49,084 nt of DNA from Verrucomicrobia bacterium UBA1629 (GTDB lineage: Bacteria; Verrucomicrobiota; Kiritimatiellia; RFP12; UBA1067). Numbering within the stretch: position 1 is the stretch's first letter; the number at the start of each line of letters is the position of its first letter. Shown piece by piece: positions 28,894-38,300 of the stretch. Location of the stretch: contig DCMF01000044.1 in assembly GCA_002321305.1 (NCBI GenBank), positions 27,468 to 76,551 on the forward strand, in the 5' to 3' direction. A program made the position numbers and the translations under genes. Below the pieces are notes generated by a model. It saw nothing but the letters and a program-made list of their open reading frames with translations, did not search any database and was not told the DNA's origin.

Positions 28894-31800
28894 ATGCAAA
28901 CGACGTTGCTCAACTTCACGAAACAGAACCTATTTGACGCCTCGCGGGCGTTCTTTGCCAAGATTGGCGTCAAGTGTACCGATCAGTCATGCCTACCAAT
29001 CAACTTCCTTTCGGTTTACGAAAAGTCGGTGAAAAAGGTTGGCCTTTCTGTGCCTCAGGCGCTGGCTGACGTCTTTTCGAAAATCGAGGCGACACATTTG
29101 ATCGGTGCGGTGACGGAAGATTCCCTCGCGGGCAATGTCGGCGCGACGTCGCTCGAAGAGATCGAGGCTGCCGAACAGCATTACAAGGGAATCCTGCTCA
29201 TGGCCGTGAAGGTCAAGGACGGCGTGACGCTTACGCGAACCGAGATGACCCAGATTACCCGTGGTGCGAATCGTATCGCAACACATAATCCCGTCACAGT
29301 TCTCATTCTCCAGTCTGGGCATCTCTCGATTGCAACCTGTGAACGGACGCAGTTCGTCCAGACATGGCGTCCCGGCGAACGCCTTGGCAAGGTTTCAATC
29401 CTCAAGGATGTCAACTGCCTCTCGCCGCACCACGGCCATATCAACATCCTCAAATCGATGGATGTCAAGAAGGCCAAAACCTTTGACGCGCTCTATGCCC
29501 AGTGGAAAGAGGTGTTCTCCACCAGTCTCCTTACCAAGCAGTTCTACCGCGAGATTCAAAACTGGTATTTCTGGGCGCTCAAGAAAGAGCAGCACGTGGC
29601 GTTTCCGAACGCGCTGGACGACGATTCGGACGACGAGAAATACAATGCCGAGAACATCATCCGCCTGATCACCCGTCTGATTTTCACGTGGTTCATGAAG
29701 GAGAAAGGGCTTGTCAACCCAGACCTTTTCAATCCGGAATTTCTGAAGACGGCGTTGAAATCCTTCAATCCTGATGGGACTGAGTTCTTTAGACAGGATT
29801 TACAGGATTCACAAGATTTTAAGGATAATCCTGTAAATCATGTAAATCCTGTCTTAAAACAAGAGAACTCCTGCACCTACTACCGGGCGATTCTCCAGAA
29901 CCTCTTTTTCGCTACCTTCAACCAGGAGGTCGGCTTGCGCGACTTTGTGGATACGCAAGTCAGGGACGCCAAGCGTTACAACATTAAGAACTACTACCGC
30001 AACGAAAAGCTGTTCACAGAGACGGACAAGGCGAAGATCATAGGCTACTTCAATGGTTCGCCGTTCGTCAATGGCGGCCTCTTCGAGTGTCTCGATAACG
30101 TGGAACAGAACGGCCGAGTGTATTCGTGGGACGGCTTTTCCAACTCTGTCCACTTCAAGGACGGCTCATTGAAGTCCGCTCTGATTCCAGACTGCCTCTT
30201 CTTCGGCGGGGAGACGACCGCCGATCTTTCCGAGTTCTTCGAGAAGGACAAGTCCGCCAAGAACGTGAAGGTGCGCGGCATTATCAACATCCTCAACGAC
30301 TACGTGTTCACGATTGAGGAGAACACGCCGTTCGACGAGGATGTTGCCCTTGACCCGGAGCTGCTTGGTAAGGTGTTCGAGAATCTGCTCGGTTGCTACA
30401 ACCCCGAAACGCAGCAAATGGCGCGTAATGCCACGGGGTCATTCTACACGCCCCGCGAAATCGTGAACTACATGGTCAAGGTCACACTAAAGTCTTATCT
30501 GAAGCGTGCCTGCCCCAAGGTTGTCCTCGCCGAGATCGATGCGCTCGTTGAGGGTGTTGCCGAACTCGCCGAGATGCCGTCCGTCAAGGAGTACGCCAAG
30601 GACATCCTGACTGCGCTCTTCAAGGCCAAGATTCTCGACCCCGCCTGCGGTTCTGGCGCATTCCCGATGGGCATCATGTCTGCGATGGTCGAGATTCTGC
30701 GGACGGTCGATCCTGATAACAAGCACTGGTACGAAATCGTCCTGAAGGAATCCCTTGGCGAGGCAGCGTCAATCGCTGATGTTGACGACGAACAGGAGCG
30801 GGCGGTTCTCAAGGCGCAGATCGAATACGACTTTAACGAGCGCGTAGATCACCCTGACTATGCTCGCAAGCTCTATATCATCGAGCATTGCATCTTCGGA
30901 TCGGACATTCAGCCAATTGCCGTCCAGATTTCGCGTCTTCGCTTCTTCATTACGCTACTCTGCGAGCAGACGAAGAACGACGACCCCACGAAAAACTACG
31001 GCATCACGCCGCTTCCGAACCTTGAATCCAACTTCGTGGCGGCCAACTCTCTCCTTTCAATCGACCTGAAGGATATGCGGGTGCTTCTTGGCCAGAAAAA
31101 GATCATCTCGCTCGTCAAGCAGCTTCGCGGTGTCCGGCATCAACTCTTCCTGCCCAAGACGTCCGACAAGAAGAAGCGGCTTCAGAAGAAGGATGAGGAG
31201 CTTCGCACCGCTATCGCCACAGCCGCCGAAGGGCTGTATGACGAGAATGTCTTGGAGAAAAGCAAGATGCTCGAATCCGAATTGAGAAGGTACGACCAGA
31301 TCCTTGAGGGACTGACCGAGGACGACTTCAGGGATGTTCTCAGGCAGATTGAGGATGTCAATCTCTTCGGCGAGAAGTCCGTCTCCATCAAGAAGGTAGC
31401 GGGCAGGGGCAGTGAACTGAAGAAGCGCCGCAACATGATCGCCGCAGAAATTGAATCGCTCAAGAACGCTTCTCGCAAGGAGCGGCTTCTCACCGACATA
31501 AAGCGCCTCGTCGCCTGGAATCCATTTGCTTTTAACGTCGCTGAAACTTTCCTTGATCCAGAATGGATGTTCGGCGTCAAAGAAGGATTTGATATTGTCA
31601 TTGGCAATCCACCTTATATTAGCCATGATAAAATTCCTGATGACACGCCTTGCGATAAGTTTAAGAGCTTTGAGCCGTTTGCAGATATTTATTGTTACTT
31701 CTATGAAAAGGGCTTGTCATTATTGCGCCAACAAGGTTTGATAAGCTACATTACATCAAACTCATTCCTCCGTGCGAATTACGGGCTTCCCCTTCGGTCA

Positions 31801-32835
31801 TTTATGCACTGTAATTCTACGATTCATTCATTGATTGACATAGAAGGCACTCAGGTTTTTGAAGCAGCGGTTGTCAATGCTGTCATAGCAACTTTTATTA
31901 ACGCACGTGAGGATGTTGAAGCTACGATAGTTAATGCATCATGGGATTCTGGCACGGTTGAAGAATTTATTGAAGAGAATGGTTTTTCGTATCGGCAGTC
32001 AGATTTTGATATGCAACCTTGGACATTGGTTTTGCCTGAAAATTTAGCTGTGCGCAAGACAATAGAATCTAAAGGTATGTCATTGGACAAATTAGGGGCA
32101 AAAATAAGGCTAGGTTTGGCGACAGGTGATAATAGGGCATTCGTGCTAAGCCCCGTTCAACGTGAAATGTTAATTGAGAAAGATCCCAACAATGACAACA
32201 TTATCAAGCCAGTAATGGGAGGAAAAGACATTCAGCGTTATTGTCATTCCATTTCGTGGTACATTCTCTTAACTCGAAACGAAGTGAATGTTAAGCAAGA
32301 CTATCCTACCATATATCAGTATTTGGATCAGTTCGGAGAGAAGTTCAAGAAACGGGGTGCAAGAGGGAAGCATTGGACGAATCTTCGTGCGTGCGCATTT
32401 TTTGACGATTTTAAGGGCGAAAAAATCATCTGGATTGATTTGACGGACAAGGGTAGGTTCTCCTATTCTGATAAAGAAGAGTATCTTTTGAACAGTGCGT
32501 ACTTCATGTTGCCGCCACCAAATCTGTTGGCAAAGTATCTGTTGGGGTTGCTGAACTCCTCTACAATTCAGTTTTACATGAAGCAGATTGCTGCTACAAG
32601 TGGCGTGGGAACACTACGATGGATTAATAATTACGTGAAAGAGTTTCCTATCCCAGTTGTTCCTAAATCAGAGCAAGCGACTATTGCTATTAAGGTAGAC
32701 GACATTCTTACCGCAAAGAAATCCGACCCAACCGCCGACACTTCGGCATTGGAGGCGGAGATCGACGAAAAGGTTTTTGACCTCTACGGCCTCACGCCGG
32801 AGGAGCGGGAGATCGTCAAGGGAAATGGAAAGTGA
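28894..32835 (+). CDS. Eco57I-like DNA methyltransferase with target-recognition domain
   Basis: A 1,313-residue modification enzyme, probably adenine N6-specific. Residues about 1-280 are an N-terminal region without a clear nuclease motif. The SAM-binding motif I DPACGSGAF lies near 581-590 and the catalytic motif NPPY near 905-908. The C-terminal third is a target-recognition domain whose base composition is far more A+T-rich than the rest, with the change near 31,530. An inverted nonamer array encodes residues about 300-320. ATG 28894 is preferred over ATG 28861, which lies inside the previous gene and lacks a ribosome-binding site; GGGGG lies about 10 bases before 28894. Its partner nuclease is most likely the upstream PLD-SNF2 protein. 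Confidence 0.87.
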   Translation: MQTTLLNFTKQNLFDASRAFFAKIGVKCTDQSCLPINFLSVYEKSVKKVGLSVPQALADVFSKIEATHLIGAVTEDSLAGNVGATSLEEIEAAEQHYKGILLMAVKVKDGVTLTRTEMTQITRGANRIATHNPVTVLILQSGHLSIATCERTQFVQTWRPGERLGKVSILKDVNCLSPHHGHINILKSMDVKKAKTFDALYAQWKEVFSTSLLTKQFYREIQNWYFWALKKEQHVAFPNALDDDSDDEKYNAENIIRLITRLIFTWFMKEKGLVNPDLFNPEFLKTALKSFNPDGTEFFRQDLQDSQDFKDNPVNHVNPVLKQENSCTYYRAILQNLFFATFNQEVGLRDFVDTQVRDAKRYNIKNYYRNEKLFTETDKAKIIGYFNGSPFVNGGLFECLDNVEQNGRVYSWDGFSNSVHFKDGSLKSALIPDCLFFGGETTADLSEFFEKDKSAKNVKVRGIINILNDYVFTIEENTPFDEDVALDPELLGKVFENLLGCYNPETQQMARNATGSFYTPREIVNYMVKVTLKSYLKRACPKVVLAEIDALVEGVAELAEMPSVKEYAKDILTALFKAKILDPACGSGAFPMGIMSAMVEILRTVDPDNKHWYEIVLKESLGEAASIADVDDEQERAVLKAQIEYDFNERVDHPDYARKLYIIEHCIFGSDIQPIAVQISRLRFFITLLCEQTKNDDPTKNYGITPLPNLESNFVAANSLLSIDLKDMRVLLGQKKIISLVKQLRGVRHQLFLPKTSDKKKRLQKKDEELRTAIATAAEGLYDENVLEKSKMLESELRRYDQILEGLTEDDFRDVLRQIEDVNLFGEKSVSIKKVAGRGSELKKRRNMIAAEIESLKNASRKERLLTDIKRLVAWNPFAFNVAETFLDPEWMFGVKEGFDIVIGNPPYISHDKIPDDTPCDKFKSFEPFADIYCYFYEKGLSLLRQQGLISYITSNSFLRANYGLPLRSFMHCNSTIHSLIDIEGTQVFEAAVVNAVIATFINAREDVEATIVNASWDSGTVEEFIEENGFSYRQSDFDMQPWTLVLPENLAVRKTIESKGMSLDKLGAKIRLGLATGDNRAFVLSPVQREMLIEKDPNNDNIIKPVMGGKDIQRYCHSISWYILLTRNEVNVKQDYPTIYQYLDQFGEKFKKRGARGKHWTNLRACAFFDDFKGEKIIWIDLTDKGRFSYSDKEEYLLNSAYFMLPPPNLLAKYLLGLLNSSTIQFYMKQIAATSGVGTLRWINNYVKEFPIPVVPKSEQATIAIKVDDILTAKKSDPTADTSALEAEIDEKVFDLYGLTPEEREIVKGNGK
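29792..29853 (+). repeat. In-frame inverted nonamer array inside the methyltransferase gene
   Basis: The left arm is GACAGGATT, TACAGGATT, CACAAGATT (29792-29818). The right arm is AATCCTGTA, AATCATGTA, AATCCTGTC (29827-29853). The arms are nearly complementary over 27 bases with an eight-base loop. This is the same unit family as at 28349-28415 in the neighbouring gene. Confidence 0.92.
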
Positions 32836-32844
32836 GGATTCGCC

Positions 32845-32998
32845 AATGCCAAAAGTGAAAGTCAATTTGTTCGCTGATTATCAAAGATTGGCAAGTGAAT
32901 GGGCGAGATCAAAAATTTGGCAACCGGCGGTTGTCAATTCGGAGTGTGGCACTAAGGTCGTCGGCGACGGCCAGAAAGAACTCGGCACATTGTTCTGA
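32845..32998 (+). CDS. Small hypothetical protein
   Basis: A 50-residue frame starting MPKVKVNLFADYQRLASEW directly after the methyltransferase. I see no domain. The C-terminal part (GDGQKELGTLF) looks non-conserved. It could be a remnant of a longer gene or simply an open frame in a damaged region between the methyltransferase and the ORF6N gene. Confidence 0.3.
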
Positions 32999-33013
32999 AA
33001 TGAGGGCAACAAG

Positions 33014-33511
33014 ATGAAGAAGAATTCGGGCGAAAGAGTGCAATCCCTTGTCAAGGCCGAGGCTTCGGCGGTGCCTTCTTCTGCAGAAGAAATCAAGTCG
33101 AAGATTTACACGATTCGTGGCGTACAGGTCATGTTGGATCGTGACCTCGCGTCTCTCTACGGAGTATTGACAAAGAATCTGAACAAGGCGGTCAAGCGGA
33201 ATCAGGAGCGTTTCCCGGAGGATTTCATGTTCCAGCTGACGAAGGAGGAAGGTTTGAGGTTCCAAATTGGAACCTTAAACAATGGCGGCAGCGTTTTAGG
33301 AGAGGAAGAAGTAGATGTTTTAAGGTTCCAAACTGGAACCTTAAAACTGGCGCAAGGAAAGCATTTCAAGTATCAACCATACGCATTTACTGAAAACGGG
33401 ATCGCGATGCTGTCGAGTGTGTTGCGCTCAGACCGGGCAATTGGCAAGAAGTGCTTTGCGTTCACGAAACTGGCGGCATCCGAGATCGCCAACCTGAAAG
33501 CGAGGATTTAG
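33014..33511 (+). CDS. ORF6N-domain protein, C-terminally degenerate
   Basis: ORF6N domains are DNA-binding modules of phage antirepressors. Residues about 25-75 are typical: IYTIRGVQVMLDRDLASLYG, then VKRNQERFPEDFMFQLTKEE. The YQPYAFTENGIAMLSSVLRS segment follows at about 118-140. Two copies of a RFQxGTL segment replace the single copy usual before this segment; each is encoded by a perfect DNA palindrome (separate entry). After SVLRSDRAI the sequence diverges and ends at 165 residues, without the long coiled C-terminal part of intact relatives. It may be inactive or a minimal DNA-binding form. Confidence 0.72.
   Translation: MKKNSGERVQSLVKAEASAVPSSAEEIKSKIYTIRGVQVMLDRDLASLYGVLTKNLNKAVKRNQERFPEDFMFQLTKEEGLRFQIGTLNNGGSVLGEEEVDVLRFQTGTLKLAQGKHFKYQPYAFTENGIAMLSSVLRSDRAIGKKCFAFTKLAASEIANLKARI
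33257..33344 (+). repeat. Two palindromic units in the ORF6N gene
   Basis: AGGTTCCAAATTGGAACCT at 33257-33275 and AAGGTTCCAAACTGGAACCTT at about 33322-33342 are two near-identical palindromes, each encoding RFQxGTL in frame. They are separated by about 46 bases that encode a unique Gly/Glu-rich stretch. Confidence 0.82.
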
Positions 33512-33520
33512 GAATAGCAC

Positions 33521-33655
33521 ATGGCCTACAAGTGCCAGACATTGGAAGATCTGCCTTATGCAAGCCATAGCGGCTTGCAGATGCTTCCCCAGTATGTAGT
33601 CCCGATCCAGAAACAACGACCGTATCGTGTGTTTCACGCGGAGAATATGGTATAA
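33521..33655 (+). CDS. Small hypothetical frame before the AbiE genes
   Basis: A 44-residue frame starting MAYKCQTLEDLPYASHSG. Its stop codon lies inside the TATAAT of the next promoter. No known domain. It is more likely an accidental or relic frame than a gene. Confidence 0.2.
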   Translation: MAYKCQTLEDLPYASHSGLQMLPQYVVPIQKQRPYRVFHAENMV

Positions 33656-33656
33656 T
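33648..33656 (+). promoter_or_regulatory. Extended -10 promoter of abiEi, predicted leaderless
   Basis: TG at 33648-33649, one base, then TATAAT at 33651-33656. The start codon is at 33663, which is about where transcription should begin. The transcript is therefore predicted to have no leader. Confidence 0.72.
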
Positions 33657-33662
33657 GTCCGC

Positions 33663-34262
33663 ATGAAAACAACGATACAGAGGCGGATGCGGCAGGAGGT
33701 TGCACGGGGGCGGCCGCTTGTTCGTGAAGAACTGATCCGGCGCGGATTCCGTGGCAACACGCTGTCTGAGATGACGGCACGCGGTGTGCTGTATCGTGTC
33801 GCACAGGGTGTCTATGCCCCATGTGCCGGCGCTGCGTCCGAATGGTTTGACTATGAACTGGCAAGCAAGGTCGTCCCGCAGGGGGTGTTTACGCTTTTCT
33901 CCGCCCTGCGTCTTCATGGTCTCACGGATGAGAATCCGCAGCGCATGACGATGGCAATTCCAACAAATGCGCATCCGGTCAAAAGTGCCCTGCCCATCAG
34001 CTTTGTGTACATGAAACCAGACCTTCTCGCACGAGATGTCGTGGAGAAGACGTCGAACGGAACGGCGCTACGTGTCTTCACGGTGGAACGGACACTGGCC
34101 GAATGCATCAAGCATCGGAACAAAATTGGTATCGACGTTGCAGTTGCCGCTCTGCGCGAGGCCACGCAAAAAGGGCTTGTCGATTTTGCCCAACTTGGAC
34201 GGGCGCTTCTCTCCTGTCGGATGCTTCGCATCGCGCAACCGTATCTGGAGGGCCTGTCATGA
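33663..34262 (+). CDS. abiEi: AbiEi-type antitoxin/regulator
   Basis: The antitoxin of a type IV toxin-antitoxin, abortive-infection system; it represses its own operon and counters AbiEii without direct contact. The 199 residues start with a winged-helix domain (RGFRGNTLSEMTARGVLYRVAQGVY, read in parts), followed by the TLFSALRLHGLTDENP segment and the family pattern with RVFTVERTLAECIKHRNKIG near 135-155. The frame upstream of 33663 is open but ATG 33663 fits the promoter and homology. It overlaps the AbiEii gene by four bases (ATGA). Confidence 0.88.
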   Translation: MKTTIQRRMRQEVARGRPLVREELIRRGFRGNTLSEMTARGVLYRVAQGVYAPCAGAASEWFDYELASKVVPQGVFTLFSALRLHGLTDENPQRMTMAIPTNAHPVKSALPISFVYMKPDLLARDVVEKTSNGTALRVFTVERTLAECIKHRNKIGIDVAVAALREATQKGLVDFAQLGRALLSCRMLRIAQPYLEGLS

Positions 34263-35170
34263 GCCATAAGATCGTTGATTTCGGGCAATCGGCTCGTGCG
34301 CGTTTGCTGGCCTTGGCGAATCGGCAGGGCATCCAGCTTGAATATGTCCTGCTACGCTACGCGCTTGAACGATTCTTGTATCGACTGAGCGTTTCGGCCT
34401 ATGCCGATCGGTTTGTCCTCAAGGGCGCGTCGGCCTTTGCCGTCTGGATTGGCCCATTCTGTCGCGTGACGCGAGATGCCGATTTGGAGGCGTTTGGCGA
34501 TATGACGCCAGAGGCGTTGCTGGGCGCATTTCGGGAGATTTGCGCCATTCAATGCCCAACTGACGGGGTCGAGTTCGACTTTGCCTCATTCCATGCCGAA
34601 GAGATCAAGAGGGAAGACAAGTATCCGGGGACGCGGCTGACGTTTGGCGCGGGAATTGGCGGGGCAAAAGTCCAGCTTCAGTTTGATATTGGCGTTGGAG
34701 ACAGCGTTTATCCGTGTGCGGAATTCTTGGACTATCCGACGCTGTTGACCGGTGAAAGGCCGCATGTGCGTGTCTATCCGCGCTACACGGTCGTCGCGGA
34801 GAAGTTTCAGGTGATGGTCTCACGGGGGATTGTGAACAGCCGTTTGAAGGACTATCACGACCTCTGGATGCTGACAGAACGGTTTGACTTTGATGGGCAG
34901 GTTCTCCAGACCGCCATTGAATACACCTTTGCGCGGCGCATGACGATCATTCCGTCTGCCATTCCGGAAGGGTTGAGCAAGACGTTCTATGAAAACCCGG
35001 CCAAACAGATGCAATGGAACGCCTTTCTCCGAAGGGCTGGAGTTGCGCGACTTGAGTTGCCTGCTGTCGTTGGCCGCCTGGTGGAATTCATGAGACCTAT
35101 CATCGAGAGGAAAGCAAAAGGCCTTTGCTGGGATTCGGAAAAGAAAGTTTGGAAGGGCAGCGACAATTGA
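34259..35170 (+). CDS. abiEii: AbiEii-type nucleotidyltransferase toxin
   Basis: AbiEii/MenT-type toxins transfer nucleotides to RNA, often tRNA acceptor ends, to stop growth during phage infection. The nucleotidyltransferase core is visible: FVLKGASAFAVW near 50-62, the RVTRDADLEAFG motif carrying two Asp near 70-73, a later strand with LQFDIGVGD, and the RLKDYHDLWML helix near 197-207. The 303 residues are normal. It is translationally coupled to abiEi. The last 60 residues include the EFMRPII helix seen in relatives. It appears intact. Confidence 0.9.
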   Translation: MSHKIVDFGQSARARLLALANRQGIQLEYVLLRYALERFLYRLSVSAYADRFVLKGASAFAVWIGPFCRVTRDADLEAFGDMTPEALLGAFREICAIQCPTDGVEFDFASFHAEEIKREDKYPGTRLTFGAGIGGAKVQLQFDIGVGDSVYPCAEFLDYPTLLTGERPHVRVYPRYTVVAEKFQVMVSRGIVNSRLKDYHDLWMLTERFDFDGQVLQTAIEYTFARRMTIIPSAIPEGLSKTFYENPAKQMQWNAFLRRAGVARLELPAVVGRLVEFMRPIIERKAKGLCWDSEKKVWKGSDN

Positions 35171-35360
35171 ACTTTGACAATCTACTGACAGTCGCTCCTG
35201 ATGTTCATCCGCGAGAACGGCAAGGAGGAGAAAGGTTGGCGTGGTACGCCATTCTACTGGCCCGTGCTGCTTGTCCAAGAGAACGTCCGCCCAGCGATCT
35301 ACGGCATCTCGGCGGAGCGAGAGGGAAATTCAGGCAGGGAATCTGGAAGGATAATGAGCC
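35171..35360 (+). other. Gap with a possible gene remnant
   Basis: A frame from 35201 reads MFIRENGKEEKGWRGTPFYW and continues for about 30 codons with coding-like composition, then loses it. An adjacent frame upstream reads LNFDNLLTVAPD. This looks like a frameshifted piece of an unrecognised protein. GGAAGG at 35345-35350 is the ribosome-binding site of the next gene. No TATAAT promoter was found. Confidence 0.35.
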
Positions 35361-38300
35361 ATGACACAGGTAGAGATTGCGCTGAACGCCTTTGAGGCGA
35401 GCAAGTGGGCCGAGGCTATCGCGGCCGCCAGGAAGACCGACTTGTCGAACGCCGAGATTCTCGCGTGGATGGGATACTGCTACTATTGTGGGTATGGCGT
35501 CTCTCGAGATTACGGACAGGCCTTCATGTGGGTCAAGAAGTCCGCCGAGAAAGGTAATGTCCGTGGGCAGAACCGGCTGGGCCTGTGCTATGAGTTCGGC
35601 AAGGGGACGGAGAAGAATCTTGCAGAGGCGTTCAAGTGGTATTTGAAGTCCGCAAAGGGCGGCTTCCCACCGGGGCAGTTCAATGTCGGCGACATGTACG
35701 AATTCGGCAAGGGCGTCGAAAAGGACCTTGCCGAGGCGCTTGCGTGGTACAAAAAGGCTGCTGGACGCGGGCACACAACCGCAATGCTCGCATTGGGGCG
35801 CTTCTATGAGAACGGCTACGGCGTCAAGAAGGATCTCGCCGAGGCGAAGAAGTGGTATCAGAGGGCGAAGGATGCGGGCGACGACGATGCGGACAAGCAT
35901 CTCAAGGCCCTTGAGGGGAAGCTGAAGTCAACGGCTGAGACGGAAGCGTGTCAATCGGAAGATGCCGAAGCCGCCGTCTGCATCGACGACGTTCTCAAGG
36001 AGCTGGACGGACTGGTCGGCATTGAGCCGGTCAAGAACGAGATCCGCAAGCTTGTCTGCTTCTTCAAGGTGCAGAAACAGCGCAAGGCGATGGGGCTGCC
36101 CGTTTCGGCGGCCTCGTATCACTGCGTCTTCTCCGGCAGCCCCGGCACGGGCAAGACGACGGTCGCAAGGATCATGGCGCGGGCCTACAAGGCGCTCGGC
36201 GTGACAAAGACCGCGCATCTCGTGGAAGCGGATCGCGCGAGGCTCGTTGCCGAATACGTCGGCCAGACGGCCCTCAAGACCAACGTGGTCATCGACGAGG
36301 CGCTCGACGGCGTCCTGTTCATCGACGAGGCGTACACGCTGGCGAACGGCGGCGAAAAAGATTTCGGCCGCGAAGCGATCGATACGCTGCTCAAGCGCAT
36401 GGAGGACGACCGCGACAAGCTCGTCGTCATCATCGCGGGCTACACGGACGAGATGCACAAGTTCATTGGCATGAACCCCGGCCTGCAGTCGCGCTTCACC
36501 CGCTACATCGAGTTTCCAGACTATTCGGCGAAGGAGCTGACGGAAATCGTCGCCCGCATGGCCAAGAGGGAAATGTACGTGCTTTCCGACAAGGCGCTGT
36601 CGCTTGTGGGGAAGTGCATGGACGCCGCGATTGCCCAGAAGACGAAATCGTTCGGCAACGCCCGCTTCGCGCGGACGTTCTTCGAGCAGGTCAAGGAGCG
36701 TCAGGGCGTTCGCGTCGTTTCCCTGGGGAACGCCACCAAGGAGCAGCTGATGGAGATCCTGCCAGTGGACGTCGCGCCCGACGCCAAGGCAGACGAGGGG
36801 ACAAAACCCTACGACATCATTGCCGAAGCGGCTGAACTTGATGAGGCCAAGGGCCTCTTTGACGGGCGGCGGTTCAACAACCGTTCCATCGTCAGGCAAT
36901 GCTCACTCCAAGTCGGGGTGAATGTCTTGGATGCGATGCTCCATGATCAGGGACTGTTCGCCCAGTATCCGAAGATGCTCTGCCTGTCCGTCAACGCGGC
37001 GCTGCACATCGGGCTGGGGGCTTCGGTCGAATACCGGCTCCACCCGTCCGAACTCAACCCTGAGACGGTGTACGGCATGATGATGCGGGCGGGCGGCTTT
37101 GGCAAGGTCCGTGAAATCGGAATCGGGAAGCTGGGCGCATATGCGACCGAAGACGTTCGGGACAGGATTGCCGATTTCGACCAGGCGCTGCAGAAACTCG
37201 CGATCCGGGTCGCCAAACGCGACGGGCTGTTCTTCGAAAAGGGCAAGCTGTCCGACGATCAGTTTGCCGGATTCTGCCGTCTTCTTCATCGGGAGGCCTT
37301 CGCCGCATTTATGGTTGGCTTTGCCATCGGGCAGGGCATCCAGCAGGAAGGCTCACAGGAAGTCACCCGGAACGGCCTCTCGGTGAAGATCGACTATACG
37401 CCTCATCTCAACCTCGCGCTGGCCCAGAACGCGCGTCCGCTGATCGCCAATCTGCGCATCCGCAACAAGGCACAGGAAGACTTTGCCCGGTGCCGCCTGC
37501 GGATCTCGTGCCCGGAAGGATACCTGCTCGCCTATGAACAGGGGATCGGCGATGTCGGGGCGGGGAAGGCGATCGACACCGGCGCCATTCCGGTTCGATT
37601 CAGCGTGGAGGCCTTGCGGCGCGTGGAGAGCATCCAAGCCGGCTATCTGCGCATCGAGATCGTCTCCGGGGAGCGCGTACGCTTCAAGCACGATTACAAG
37701 ATCGAGGCCGTCGCGCCCGACCACTCGCATGACATCATCCGACAGCCCGACATGCTGGCGGCCTATGTCATCCCGCACTGTCCTGTGGTGCGCCAGCTCC
37801 AGTCCGATGCGGCCACGCTGCTGGGGCAGGGCACGAACGACCCGTCGCTCAACGGCTATCAGGGCGACTGCGAGCGCGTCGCGCTCATCTGCCGCGCAAT
37901 CTACGAGGCGATCAGGCGCAAGTACATCCACTATGCGGAGTGCCCTGCCGACTTCGGATTGCCGGGGCAGAAGATCCGTCTCCCGAACGAGATCATGAAG
38001 TACAAGCTGGCGACCTGCCTTGACACGACCCTCCTCTTCGCCGCGCTGGCAGAGGCCTGCAACCTCAACCCCGTTGTCGTGCTGATCCAGGGGCACGCCT
38101 TTGTCGGCGTGTTCCTGGCGGATCGCCATCTGCCCCAGATTGCGGTCAGTTCGCCGGAAGCGCTCAGGCGCGCGTGCCACGAAAACGTGATGCTCATGAT
38201 CGAGACGACGGCCGTCTGCCACAACGCGCCCTTTGAATCCGCGACGGCGAAGGGGCAGGAACGGCTCTTCTCCCTTGACGACGCTGATTTCGAGTGGGCA

